Shown: positions 51,967-60,151 of the stretch, in pieces | Numbering within the stretch: the first letter of the stretch is position 1 | Layout: each line of letters begins with the position of its first letter | Assembly (NCBI RefSeq): GCF_015711605.1 | Contig: NZ_JABTEZ010000004.1 | Span: 1-64,000 of the forward strand | Direction of reading: 5' to 3' | Length of the DNA stretch: 64,000 bases | Source of the DNA: Planomonospora sp. ID67723 | GTDB lineage: Bacteria; Actinomycetota; Actinomycetes; Streptosporangiales; Streptosporangiaceae | The notes under the pieces: generated by a model | Database searches by the model: none | Told to the model about the DNA's origin: nothing | Seen by the model: only the letters and a program-made list of their open reading frames with translations | Position numbers and translations under genes: made by a program

Positions 51967-53237
51967 TGAGCGCGGCCGGGCGGGAAGCCGGTCAACCCTT
52001 TCCCGAGGACGACCCGCACGCCGAGGCGGCGATGTTCTCGACGCTGCTGGAGGACAGCGCCGAGGACCTGTACGACAACGCGCCCTGCGGCTACCTGTCC
52101 ACGCTGCCGGACGGCCAGATCGCCAAGGTCAACGCCACGCTGCTGCGCTGGCTCGGTTACACCCGCGAGGACCTCGTCGGCCGCCGGACCTTTTCCGACC
52201 TGCTCACCGTCGGCGGCAGGCTCTACTACGAGACCCATTTCGCGCCGCTGCTGAACATGCAGGGTGAGATCGGCGGCGTGGCCCTGGAACTGCGGGCCGC
52301 CGACGGCAGCCGGCTGCCGGTGCTGGTCACCTCCACGGTCAAGACCAGCGCCGACGGCCAACCGCGGCTGATCCGCACCACGATCTTCGACGCCTCCGAC
52401 CGCCGCGCCTACGAACGCGAACTGCTGCGCGCCCGCCAGGAGGCCGATCGGGAACGGGAACGGCTCCAGCGGCTGGTCACCACCTTGCAACACAGCCTGC
52501 TGCCGTCCTCGCTGCCGAAGGTCCCCGGTCTGGAGGCCGCCGCCTACTACCACATCGCCTCCCGTGATGAGGTCAGCGGCGACTTCTACGACCTGTTCCC
52601 GCTGAGTCGCGAGCGGTGGGGCTTCTTCCTGGGTGACGTCTGCGGCAAAGGCGCCGGCGCCGCGGCGATGACCTCGCTGATCCGCTACACCCTGCGCGCG
52701 GCGGCGGTCTACGACCCCGATCCGGTGACCATCCTGGACACCCTCAACACCGCCCTGCACCAGGAGTACCGGGGCGACAACCCCCGGTACTGCACCGCCC
52801 TCTTCGGCATTCTCACCCCTGACGGCGACGGTTTCGCCATCACGCTGGCCGGCGGCGGCCACCCTCCGTGCCTGCTGCTGCGCGCCGACGGCACGGCCGA
52901 CTTCCAGCCCACCCCCGACGGCATGCTGATCGGCATGCTGGCCGATGCCACCTTCACCGCCACGACGATCCGGCTGTCAGCCGGCGACACGCTCCTGCTG
53001 TACACCGACGGGCTGATCGAGGCCCACACCGCCACCACCGGCACCGTCGATGGCCGCTACGGAGACCAAGCCCTGCACACCTTCGCCGTCAAGCTCGCGC
53101 CCACCACCGCGACCGAGACCATCGCCGCGCTGGCCGAGTTGCTCACCGGCTTCGGCGACGGCCTCGACGACGACACCGCCGCCCTGGCGCTCAGCGTGCC
53201 CGCGCACCCGCCCGCCGACGAGCCGACGACCCCGTGA
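51966..53237 (+). CDS. RsbP-like PAS + PP2C serine phosphatase
   Basis: 423 aa. A PAS domain (YDNAPCGYLSTLPDGQIAKVN, LLRWLGYTREDLVG) is followed by a short coiled linker. The PP2C/SpoIIE phosphatase domain has EVSGDFYDLFPL, FFLGDVCGKGAGAAAMTSLI, GGHPP and LLLYTDGLIEA. Bacillus RsbP works with RsbQ to dephosphorylate an anti-anti-sigma factor under energy stress. Here the RsbQ gene is broken, and a STAS gene follows with a 4-nt overlap. The start could be the GTG 3 bp earlier. Confidence 0.9.
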   Translation: MSAAGREAGQPFPEDDPHAEAAMFSTLLEDSAEDLYDNAPCGYLSTLPDGQIAKVNATLLRWLGYTREDLVGRRTFSDLLTVGGRLYYETHFAPLLNMQGEIGGVALELRAADGSRLPVLVTSTVKTSADGQPRLIRTTIFDASDRRAYERELLRARQEADRERERLQRLVTTLQHSLLPSSLPKVPGLEAAAYYHIASRDEVSGDFYDLFPLSRERWGFFLGDVCGKGAGAAAMTSLIRYTLRAAAVYDPDPVTILDTLNTALHQEYRGDNPRYCTALFGILTPDGDGFAITLAGGGHPPCLLLRADGTADFQPTPDGMLIGMLADATFTATTIRLSAGDTLLLYTDGLIEAHTATTGTVDGRYGDQALHTFAVKLAPTTATETIAALAELLTGFGDGLDDDTAALALSVPAHPPADEPTTP

Positions 53238-53590
53238 CCGGCTTGACCCTCACCACCCGGCCCATCGAGCACGGTGTGGTGCTTCAGCTGAGCGGTGAGC
53301 TGGACCACCACACCGCTCCCCGCGTCCTGGAAACGCTCAAGCGCATCACCTTGACGGCCGGCCAGCAGCTCGTCGTCGACCTGTCCCGCCTGAGCTTCTG
53401 CGACTCCAGCGGCATCGCCAGCCTCGTCGCCGCCCGCAACCACGCCCTGGCCGCGGATGCGACGATCGCGTTGGCCGCGCTGCCCGCCTGGCTCACGCGG
53501 GTCTTCCGCATGGTCGGCCTGGACAAGGTCCTGGTTACCTACCCCACCACCCAGGCGGCGGCCGCGGCGTGGAGCCGACGCCTCCGCTGA
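53234..53590 (+). CDS. STAS-domain anti-anti-sigma factor (RsbV-like)
   Basis: 118 aa, GTG start overlapping the phosphatase stop (GTGA). The STAS fold has QLSGELDHHTAPRVLETL and the phosphorylation site region VVDLSRLSFCDSSGIASLV, with adjacent serines in DSSG. It should be the direct substrate of the preceding phosphatase. No RsbW-type kinase gene is in the window. Confidence 0.9.
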   Translation: MTGLTLTTRPIEHGVVLQLSGELDHHTAPRVLETLKRITLTAGQQLVVDLSRLSFCDSSGIASLVAARNHALAADATIALAALPAWLTRVFRMVGLDKVLVTYPTTQAAAAAWSRRLR

Positions 53591-53790
53591 CCGCCCGCCC
53601 GCGCCCATGCCGGACCCGGCCGGTCGGCATCGGCCGTATGGATGGGATCGGTCATCTCCGCCGGCGGAGGCAACAGCAGAAGACATGTCGCAGTCCAACG
53701 GCTCTGCCGTCGACTGCGAGGCGCATGAGAGCAGGGGATCACTGGTAGGAATGGGGGCATGCCTGCCCTGTCCCCTGCACGCAGTCCGCG

Positions 53791-54171
53791 ATGAGCACAC
53801 GCTTCGGCTCCGCCTTCTCCGTCTCCCTGGCCCAGCACGGCGCCGTGATGGTCGCGCACGTCACCGGCGAACTGGACCCCAGCACCGTGCCGACCCTGCG
53901 CGAGAGCCTGCGGCCCCTGTGGGAGCGGAGCGATCTGACCGCGGTGGTGCTGGATACGGCCGGGGTGCCGTTCTGCGACTCGATGGGCGTCAACGGGATC
54001 ATCGGGGTCATGAAGACCTGCCAGGCCGCGGGCAAGCGGTTCCTGCTCAGCGGTGTACACGGCACCCTGGCGCGGTTCCTGACGGCCACCGGTCTGCGCC
54101 GGGCCTTCGAGATCCACGACAGCGCAGACGAGGCGGTTCGGGCCGCAGCTCCCGGCAAGGGCAGCGCGTAA
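53791..54171 (+). CDS. STAS-domain anti-anti-sigma factor
   Basis: 126 aa. VTGELDPSTVPTLRESL, then VVLDTAGVPFCDSMGVNGII, where Ser of DSMG is the usual phosphorylation site. It stands 200 bp after the other STAS gene and has its own start. A second antagonist in the same locus could bind a different anti-sigma kinase. No cotranscribed kinase is seen. Confidence 0.88.
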   Translation: MSTRFGSAFSVSLAQHGAVMVAHVTGELDPSTVPTLRESLRPLWERSDLTAVVLDTAGVPFCDSMGVNGIIGVMKTCQAAGKRFLLSGVHGTLARFLTATGLRRAFEIHDSADEAVRAAAPGKGSA

Positions 54172-54402
54172 GCCGGCGTCCTCCGTGTCAATCATGCGAC
54201 CTCTATAGGGACGTCATCCCTCCTCGCGCTCGTCCGGCAAGGTGCTGATGTCTTCGAACGAGGCCACGCGGACGTTCGGGCTGATCGCGGTCTCCTTCCG
54301 CTGCCGCTGTCTGACCGCGCAGCTCATGAGCACGGGGATGTCATCGCCGCCGGGTGGGGTTTCCCGTTTGAATCGGCTTCCGGCAGTGGGCGACACTGCA
54401 CC

Positions 54403-55038
54403 ATGCACTCCTGTGAGCAGCCCGGGCAGGTCTTCGACGAGGTGGGCGGCCGCGTCTACGCGGCATTGCGCTCCGGCGACCTCGATGCGGACTCTGTCGT
54501 GGAGTTGGCCTGCCTGGTGGAGGAGTGGGGCCGGCGCACCGCCGCCGTACAGGAAGTCCTCGAACGCCCCGCTCCTGATCTGACGGCGGCCGACCTGGCC
54601 CGGCTGGGTGAACGTCTTCTGGACGACATCGGGTTCGAGCCGACCTTCGCCCTCGAACCGGGCCTGTGGGCGACGCTGGAGCAGGCGCTGGGGATCGTGG
54701 AGCGCGATGTCCGCGCCACCGGGATCGCCGGAACGCTCCGGCTGGTCACTCCGGACTGGGACGACAGCGGTCGGGCCTGGGCGGAATTCCGGGGCGGCCA
54801 TCACGGCAACGGCGTCTGGCCCGTCGAGGGAAGAGATCTCCAGGGGGCGCTCGCGAGCGTCGCCGACGCCGCCCAAGAAACGATCATGGAGCTGATCTGG
54901 ACGGTCTGGCCGGCCTGCCCGGTGCACCACCTGGGCCTGCACGCCGAGCTGGAACACGGCGCGGCCGTCTGGCGCTGCGCGGGCGCCGGAGCGCACACCG
55001 TCGCACCCGTGGGCGCGCTCCCTTCCCAGCGCCGCTGA
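54403..55038 (+). CDS. Unrecognised cytosolic protein
   Basis: 211 aa, no signal peptide or membrane segment. The N-terminal half is helical and acidic. The C-terminal third has WTVWPACPVHHLGLHAELEH, AVWRCAGAGAHTVAPVGAL, a CP-H...C pattern that could bind zinc and recurs, to my knowledge, in actinomycete hypothetical proteins. No catalytic motif. It stands between the STAS genes and the ECF41 locus. Confidence 0.7.
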   Translation: MHSCEQPGQVFDEVGGRVYAALRSGDLDADSVVELACLVEEWGRRTAAVQEVLERPAPDLTAADLARLGERLLDDIGFEPTFALEPGLWATLEQALGIVERDVRATGIAGTLRLVTPDWDDSGRAWAEFRGGHHGNGVWPVEGRDLQGALASVADAAQETIMELIWTVWPACPVHHLGLHAELEHGAAVWRCAGAGAHTVAPVGALPSQRR

Positions 55039-55097
55039 CGCCGGATCCGTCGGCTGACGTGCGCCGACGGCCGGGAGACGCAGGTCACATTCCTCCA

Positions 55098-55124
55098 TGT
55101 CACAGGGGGTCGGGCTACCTCGTC
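55098..55124 (+). promoter_or_regulatory. ECF41-type promoter, TGTCACA-N16-CGTC
   Basis: TGTCACA (55098-55104) and CGTC (55121-55124) are separated by exactly 16 bp, the consensus reported for ECF41 sigma factors. It lies 37 bp ahead of the AhpD-like gene, whose neighbour encodes an ECF41 sigma. Confidence 0.85.
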
Positions 55125-55161
55125 TCAGGGGGTGTAGCCACTGACGACAGAGGAGCACACC

Positions 55162-55635
55162 ATGGATGCGCGACTGGACTACTTCACCTCCCCGACCGCC
55201 GGCAAGGTCCTCAAGCACTTCATGTCGGCGGGCAAGGCGCTCAAGGACTCGCCGCTGCCCGCCGCGACGCAGGAGCTGGTGGCGCTTCGCGTCAGTCAGA
55301 TCAACGGCTGCGCCGTCTGCATCGACATGCACACCAAGGAGGCCGCCGCCTCCGGAGAGACCTCGGTACGGCTGAACCTGGTGGCGGCGTGGCGGGAGGC
55401 CGCGGTCTTCACCGAGGCCGAGCGTGCCGCGCTGGAGCTGGCGGAGGAGGGGACCCGGGTCGCGGATGCGGCCGGCGGGGTCAGCGACGAGGTGTGGGCG
55501 CGTGCCGCCAAGCACTACGACGACGAGCAGCTCACCGCCCTGGTGGTCCTGGTCTCCTTCATGAACACGGCGAACCGGCTGAACATCATCACCCGGCAGC
55601 CGGCCGGCAACTACGAGCCCGGCCAGTTCCACTGA
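55162..55635 (+). CDS. Carboxymuconolactone decarboxylase/AhpD-like protein (COE partner of ECF41)
   Basis: 157 aa, single-domain AhpD-like fold. The redox motif CAVCIDMHTKEA has the CxxC and following His found in alkylhydroperoxidase-type members. These proteins are the standard target genes of ECF41 sigma factors. The gene follows a perfect ECF41 promoter and precedes the sigma gene. GAGGAG lies ahead of the ATG. The natural reductant and substrate are unknown. Confidence 0.92.
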   Translation: MDARLDYFTSPTAGKVLKHFMSAGKALKDSPLPAATQELVALRVSQINGCAVCIDMHTKEAAASGETSVRLNLVAAWREAAVFTEAERAALELAEEGTRVADAAGGVSDEVWARAAKHYDDEQLTALVVLVSFMNTANRLNIITRQPAGNYEPGQFH

Positions 55636-55656
55636 ACGGCACCGAGCAACCGGCTC

Positions 55657-55683
55657 GGGGTCCGGTGCGGGCACCGGAACCCC
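55657..55683. terminator. Hairpin between the AhpD-like and sigma genes
   Basis: GGGGTCCGGTGC and GCACCGGAACCCC pair with one bulge and a two-base loop. It may limit read-through from the ECF41-driven gene to the sigma gene. Confidence 0.55.
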
Positions 55684-55792
55684 GGGCTCGGGGGCGTTAC
55701 TCTGGCCTCCCGGTGGTCCGGATGATCATCAGAAGATGTCTGCGCCGGCGAGCACGGCCGCGTGGGAGGGCTTCAAGGGCAGGGGAGTCGGC

Positions 55793-56758
55793 GTGAGCAA
55801 GGTCGAGGAGTTCGAGGAGCTGCGGCCGCTGCTGTTTTCGATTGCCTATCGGATTCTGGGCAGTGTGGGTGAGGCCGAGGACGCGGTGCAGGAGACGTGG
55901 CTGCGCTTTGACGGCTCGGCGACCCGGCCCACGTCGACCAAGGCTTTTCTGTCGGCCGCGGTGACGCGGATCTCGATCGATGTGCTGCGTTCTGCGCGGG
56001 TGCGGCGAGAGGAATACGTGGGCCCGTGGTTTCCCGAGCCGCTGCTGAGCGATCCGTATCAGGATCCGGCGCGGTCGGTGGAGCTGGCCGACTCGGTGTC
56101 GATGGCGGCGCTGCTGCTGCTGGAGCGGCTCAGCCCGCTGGAGCGGGCGGTGTTTGTGCTGCGGGAGGTATTCGGCTTCGGGTTCGACGAGGTCGCGTCG
56201 GCGGTGGAGCGTTCGGAGGCGGCGTGCCGGCAGTTGCTGGTGAGGGCGCGGCGGCACATGGAGGCCGGGCGGCCGCGCTTCGAAGCGGTCCGCAAAGAGC
56301 GGGAGGAACTGGCGTCGAGGTTCTTCGACGCCCTCCGCGAAGGCAACGTCGCCGGCCTGCAGGAACTGCTCGCCGCCGACGTATCGATGGTCGGCGACGG
56401 CGGCGGCAAGGCCCCGCAGCTGGCCAGGGTCGTCATCGGCGCCGGGAAAGTGGCCCGGCTGCTTGCCTCCGTCTTCCCCCAGCTGGCCCGGATCGATGTG
56501 ACGTTCGAGCCGCACGAGGTCAACGGCCAGCCGGGCGCGATCTTCCGTGATCGGGACGGCAAGGTGCTCCACACCCTGGTGCTCGATGTACTCGACGGGC
56601 AGATCCAGACGATCCGCTCAGTGATCAACCCCGACAAGCTCGGGCACGTGGGCCCGGTGGCGGACGCCTGGGCGATCGACCGCGAAGTGAGACAGGCGCG
56701 CCGGCCCCCCCTCCCGGGGTCACCGGCTCGGTCCGGAGCGTGCGGACGACCGCGGTGA
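55793..56758 (+). CDS. ECF41-family RNA polymerase sigma factor with SnoaL-like C-terminal domain
   Basis: 321 aa from a GTG with AGGGGAG upstream. Sigma region 2 (LLFSIAYRILGSVGEAEDAV) and region 4 (VFVLREVFGFGFDEVASAVE) are clear. The ECF41 hallmarks are present: the linker motif WFPEP (usually WLPEP), DGGGK and NPDKL in the SnoaL-like extension, which regulates activity in place of an anti-sigma factor. The AhpD-like gene and a perfect promoter upstream complete the usual pair. The last 35 residues are Arg/Pro-rich and unusual. Confidence 0.94.
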   Translation: MSKVEEFEELRPLLFSIAYRILGSVGEAEDAVQETWLRFDGSATRPTSTKAFLSAAVTRISIDVLRSARVRREEYVGPWFPEPLLSDPYQDPARSVELADSVSMAALLLLERLSPLERAVFVLREVFGFGFDEVASAVERSEAACRQLLVRARRHMEAGRPRFEAVRKEREELASRFFDALREGNVAGLQELLAADVSMVGDGGGKAPQLARVVIGAGKVARLLASVFPQLARIDVTFEPHEVNGQPGAIFRDRDGKVLHTLVLDVLDGQIQTIRSVINPDKLGHVGPVADAWAIDREVRQARRPPLPGSPARSGACGRPR

Positions 56759-56860
56759 ACTCGCCTCTCCGCCGCCGAAACGACCTCAAGAAGATCATCG
56801 CTCTGTACGGCGGGAGCGTGCAGACGACCGGCAACCCGGGCAGGGGCGCCTGCGCGCATG

Positions 56861-57292
56861 TCATGCTGCCGGCTCCGCCGTCTGACCCGCCGTAGGCCGC
56901 TGGGGCGTGGTCGCGCCGGTGTCGGCTGGGAGCGGGTAGACGATGTCCAGGATGTGCTGCAGTGGTCGGGGCGGGGCCTGCAGACGCGTCCGGTCCGCGC
57001 CCACGGTCCTGATCAGGGCTCGCGTGCCGGCCACGTCGATGAAGGTCAGAGCGCTGCCGTCGATGACGAAGGACTCATCGATCCGTGCGGCCTGGACCAG
57101 CGTCTGGGCCACCCTCTCGGTGTTGCAGGCGTCGATCTCACCGATGAGCCGGATGATCGACCGTCCTGCCGATATCCGGCAGACGATGCACAACTGGGTG
57201 TCGGCGTACAACACCTGGTCGGTCACGGCTGGTTCGGCCGCTTGCGGGGCGGGTTGGCCGTGTGGCGGAGTCTGGTTCACCGGCGGGATCAC
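56861..57292 (-). CDS. STAS-domain anti-anti-sigma-like protein
   Basis: 143 aa. A Pro-rich N-terminus of about 35 residues and then a STAS core: IIRLIGEIDACNTERVAQTL, FVIDGSALTFIDVAGTRALI. The usual Ser is replaced: the motif reads DVAGT, so phospho-regulation of the ordinary kind is uncertain. The GTG start has no good ribosome site. It converges with the sigma gene across 102 bp. Confidence 0.8.
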   Translation of the reverse strand: MIPPVNQTPPHGQPAPQAAEPAVTDQVLYADTQLCIVCRISAGRSIIRLIGEIDACNTERVAQTLVQAARIDESFVIDGSALTFIDVAGTRALIRTVGADRTRLQAPPRPLQHILDIVYPLPADTGATTPQRPTAGQTAEPAA

Positions 57293-57448
57293 GGGAAGGG
57301 CGTCTTATGCGCCGTGGTGGTGGGGTGCAGCCGCTTCCGTGCTGGAGGCGGGGCGCATGACGACGGCGGACGTGGTAGCGATCATCGTGTCCCCTCAGAT
57401 GTTCTCGGTCGTGACGTCGGCGGCGGGCGCCGACACGGCAATCCTAAG

Positions 57449-57478
57449 CAGGAAACATGTTACAGGAAATACTTTTCC
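57449..57478. promoter_or_regulatory. Operator-like repeats ahead of the small HTH gene
   Basis: CAGGAAA occurs at 57449 and 57463, 14 bp apart. The second copy also forms a perfect dyad GGAAA-TACT-TTTCC (57465-57478). This is the most AT-rich spot of the 271-bp divergent region between the STAS gene and the HTH gene. It may be the HTH protein's own operator. Confidence 0.45.
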
Positions 57479-57563
57479 GCTTAGGGTCTTCTTGCAGGAT
57501 GACCGACTGGATGCGTTAGCCTGACCAGCGGATCAGCTCGACAAGACAGTGAAGGTGTCCGCG

Positions 57564-57890
57564 ATGACCGGCACGGACGACACCCGCTCCCGGTGGACGT
57601 TCCTGACCAACCATGCCCGCGTCCTGCTGGAGATCGCCCGCGACCCCCAGGCGCGACTGCGTGACATTGCCGCCGCCATCGGCATCACCGAACGCGCCGC
57701 CCAGGGCATCGTGACCGACCTGGAAGAGGCCGGCTACCTGACCCGCGACCGGGTCGGACGCCGCAACCACTACCACGTCAACCCCGACCAGCGGTTCCGG
57801 CACCCCGCCGAGGCCGATACCCCGATCGGTGCCCTGATCGACATCTTCACCCACCGGGAGACGAAGGAAAGCCACTGGCCGCGCCCGTAA
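57564..57890 (+). CDS. Small winged-helix (MarR/ArsR-like) regulator
   Basis: 108 aa. WTFLTNHARVLLEIARDPQA, DIAAAIGITERAAQGIVTDL and the wing GYLTRDRVGRRNHYHVNP make a winged helix. The last 25 residues have no effector-site signature. GAAGG is 8 bp ahead of the ATG. Single-domain proteins of this type are common in actinomycetes, and the target is unknown. Confidence 0.85.
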   Translation: MTGTDDTRSRWTFLTNHARVLLEIARDPQARLRDIAAAIGITERAAQGIVTDLEEAGYLTRDRVGRRNHYHVNPDQRFRHPAEADTPIGALIDIFTHRETKESHWPRP

Positions 57891-57986
57891 CCGGCCGCCT
57901 GACGGCTCGGCCCCGGCTGCCGGTCCCGACGGCCTGACGCTTGCTCCCTCGTGGGACCGCTACGCCCAGCGCTCGGGCGCGATGGC

Positions 57987-58340
57987 ATGCTGAGTCATGT
58001 GGACGATCTCGAACCGCTCCGGCGGGAATTCGACGCGGAAGACGGCTCCTTCCTTCTCCAGCTCCGATCGGACCTCCACTGGGATCGACAGGCGTTCAGC
58101 CGCCTGGAGAAGACAATGCGCCGAGTCTGCGCTCAGCAGGAGACCGAAGACCGACTTGATCGATGGCTGGTCGAAGGCTACTGGTATATGGCCGACTTCG
58201 TTCCGGACTGGACCGGCCACCCGGACTTTCCTCGTCCGGAGCCGACCGAGTACTACGAAGCAGCATTGGAGCGCCTCCGCGACATCCAGAATTGGTTTGT
58301 CACCGGACGCTCTCCGTACCATGCCTGGCCGGATCTCTGA
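57987..58340 (+). CDS. Unrecognised small protein
   Basis: 117 aa, acidic and Trp-rich (DRWLVEGYWYMADFVPDWTG, ETEYYEAALERLRDIQNWF-like ending). No signal peptide or known motif. Its start is supported only weakly, but codon bias is consistent over the whole length. It converges with an SDR gene. Confidence 0.65.
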   Translation: MLSHVDDLEPLRREFDAEDGSFLLQLRSDLHWDRQAFSRLEKTMRRVCAQQETEDRLDRWLVEGYWYMADFVPDWTGHPDFPRPEPTEYYEAALERLRDIQNWFVTGRSPYHAWPDL

Positions 58341-58397
58341 AGCGCTGCGTGCCGATGCACGCCGCTCCGTGCCGCTGGTTCGCCGCGAAGGTTTTTC

Positions 58398-58997
58398 CTA
58401 CGGAAGCGTATAGACCTGGCCGGTCTGTGCGCCTTCGATCGAGCGGACGTAGGCCGCGGTGACGTCGGCGAGGTCTACCGGCAGGAAGCCGGGGAAATAG
58501 CTGCCGTACTCCTTGAGGCTCTCGGTGAAGATCGTGGGACTGACCGCATTGACACGTTGCGGGGCGATCTCGATGGCGGCCGCCCGCACGAACGCCTCCA
58601 CCGCGCCGTTGGCCATGGAGGCGGCGCTCCCCGTGACGACGGGATCGCGTGCCAGCACACCGGTGATCAGGGTGAAGGAGCCGCGTTCGGCGACATGGGA
58701 GACGCCCTGGCGCACCAGCTCGATCTGGCTGAGCACCTTGCCCTGGAAGGCGTCCTGGTAGTCCTGGGGCGTCATCTGCTCGAGCGGCTTCCACGGGACG
58801 TCGCCGGCGGCGCTGACCACCGCGTCCACCGTTCCCGCCGCGGCGTACAGGGCCGTGATCTGCGTCGGATCGGCGATGTCGTGGCGCAGGTCGCCGCCGC
58901 GGCGGCCGACCGTGAGGACTTCGTGGCCGCGCCCGGCCAGCGTCTCATGCAGGACTGTGCCGAGCTTCCCGCCGGCCCCGATCAGAAGGATCTTCAT
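58398..58997 (-). CDS. Short-chain dehydrogenase-like oxidoreductase
   Basis: 199 aa. The cofactor loop LLIGAGGKLGTVLHETLAGR is followed by GRRGGDLRHDIAD, which suggests NADP. It has TLITGVLARDPVVTGSAASM and AIEIAPQRVNAVSP in SDR positions, but the catalytic YxxxK is not conserved (SMANGAVEAF). It may be an NAD(P)-binding sensor-like protein or an atypical reductase. It is divergent from a LysR regulator. Confidence 0.85.
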   Translation of the reverse strand: MKILLIGAGGKLGTVLHETLAGRGHEVLTVGRRGGDLRHDIADPTQITALYAAAGTVDAVVSAAGDVPWKPLEQMTPQDYQDAFQGKVLSQIELVRQGVSHVAERGSFTLITGVLARDPVVTGSAASMANGAVEAFVRAAAIEIAPQRVNAVSPTIFTESLKEYGSYFPGFLPVDLADVTAAYVRSIEGAQTGQVYTLP

Positions 58998-59067
58998 ACT
59001 CGCGACCCTATGGTGCCCTCTCGGGCAGAGGGAAATGCCTTTCAGGCGGCATCTATGCTTGGCACTC

Positions 59068-60045
59068 ATGAATGTGGAGCTGCGTCACCTGCGAGCCCTG
59101 GCAACGATCGGAGACGAGGGCAGTATCACCGACGCCGCGACCGCCCTGCACGTCAGCCAGCCCGCTCTCTCGCGCACCCTGGAGCAGTTGGAGAGCCGCC
59201 TGGGCGTCCGTCTGGTCGAGCGCACCACCCGCCGCCTCGCGCTCACCGAGGCCGGGCGCCGCCTGTGGGAACACGCCCACCGCATCCTCGCCCAGGTGGA
59301 CGCGGCGCTGGACGAAGCGGTCACCGGGGCGTCGCGACCGCTGCGTGTCGCCTTCGCCTGGGCGGCTCTCGGCCGCCACACCGTACCTCTGCTGCGCGCC
59401 TGGCGTGACCGGCACCCCGAGACCCCGGCACAGGTGCGACGGGTGGACGATCCCGAGGCCACCCTGCGGCGAGGCGAGGCCGACGTGGCCTTTCTGCGCA
59501 CCGCGCCCACCGGTGACCCCACATTGGCGTACGCCGCTGTCACCAGCGAGGGACGCCTGGCGGCCGTGCCCGAGACCGACCCGCTCGCCGAGCGCGAGGC
59601 TGTGCGCCTGGCCGACCTCACCGACCGGCCCGTCGTCCTGTGCTCCACCGCCGCCACCACCGGTGCCGACCTGTGGCCCCGGGCGCGGCGCCCCCGAACC
59701 TTCCAGGTGCCGGGTGTGGACGAGTGGCTGACCGCCATCGCCACCGGGGAGGCCGTCGGCGTGACCACCGCGGCCACCGGCTACAGCCACCCCCACCCCG
59801 GCGTCCGCTACCTGCCCCTCGCCGACGCCGCTCCCGTCACCGTTCACCTGGTGTGGCCCAAGAGTCCGGGTCACCCCGCGACCGACGACTTCCGCCGGCT
59901 GGTGCGCCAGCACCTGGCGGCCGCACCGGCGACGACCGCCGACGCCGACGGAGGAGGTCCCGCAGGCCCGTGTGAGACACCTGCTCGCCGCAGTGGCACG
60001 GAGACGATCTCCGGTGCACGGCGGGGTCCTCTCCACCAGGCGTAG
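59068..60045 (+). CDS. LysR-family transcriptional regulator
   Basis: 325 aa. HTH: LRHLRALATIGDEGSITDAA, LHVSQPALSRTLEQLESRLG. The effector domain (RPLRVAFAWAALGRHTVPLL) is followed by a low-complexity C-terminal tail. Divergent by 70 bp from the SDR gene, which it most likely controls. Its stop codon sits in the loop of a strong hairpin. Confidence 0.92.
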   Translation: MNVELRHLRALATIGDEGSITDAATALHVSQPALSRTLEQLESRLGVRLVERTTRRLALTEAGRRLWEHAHRILAQVDAALDEAVTGASRPLRVAFAWAALGRHTVPLLRAWRDRHPETPAQVRRVDDPEATLRRGEADVAFLRTAPTGDPTLAYAAVTSEGRLAAVPETDPLAEREAVRLADLTDRPVVLCSTAATTGADLWPRARRPRTFQVPGVDEWLTAIATGEAVGVTTAATGYSHPHPGVRYLPLADAAPVTVHLVWPKSPGHPATDDFRRLVRQHLAAAPATTADADGGGPAGPCETPARRSGTETISGARRGPLHQA

Positions 60046-60059
60046 AGAGGACCCCGCCG
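60019..60059. terminator. 15-bp perfect stem-loop, probably bidirectional
   Basis: CGGCGGGGTCCTCTC, an 11-nt loop, GAGAGGACCCCGCCG. The LysR stop TAG ends just where the right arm begins. The convergent hydrolase gene ends 93 bp away. Confidence 0.8.
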
Positions 60060-60151
60060 ACCCGATGCCGAGCCGCGTTCTGTCCCTTCGGCGCCCTCCC
60101 GGGTGCCGCACGTCGCGGGTCGACGACCCGCGACGGGATCTCCCCGCTTCC

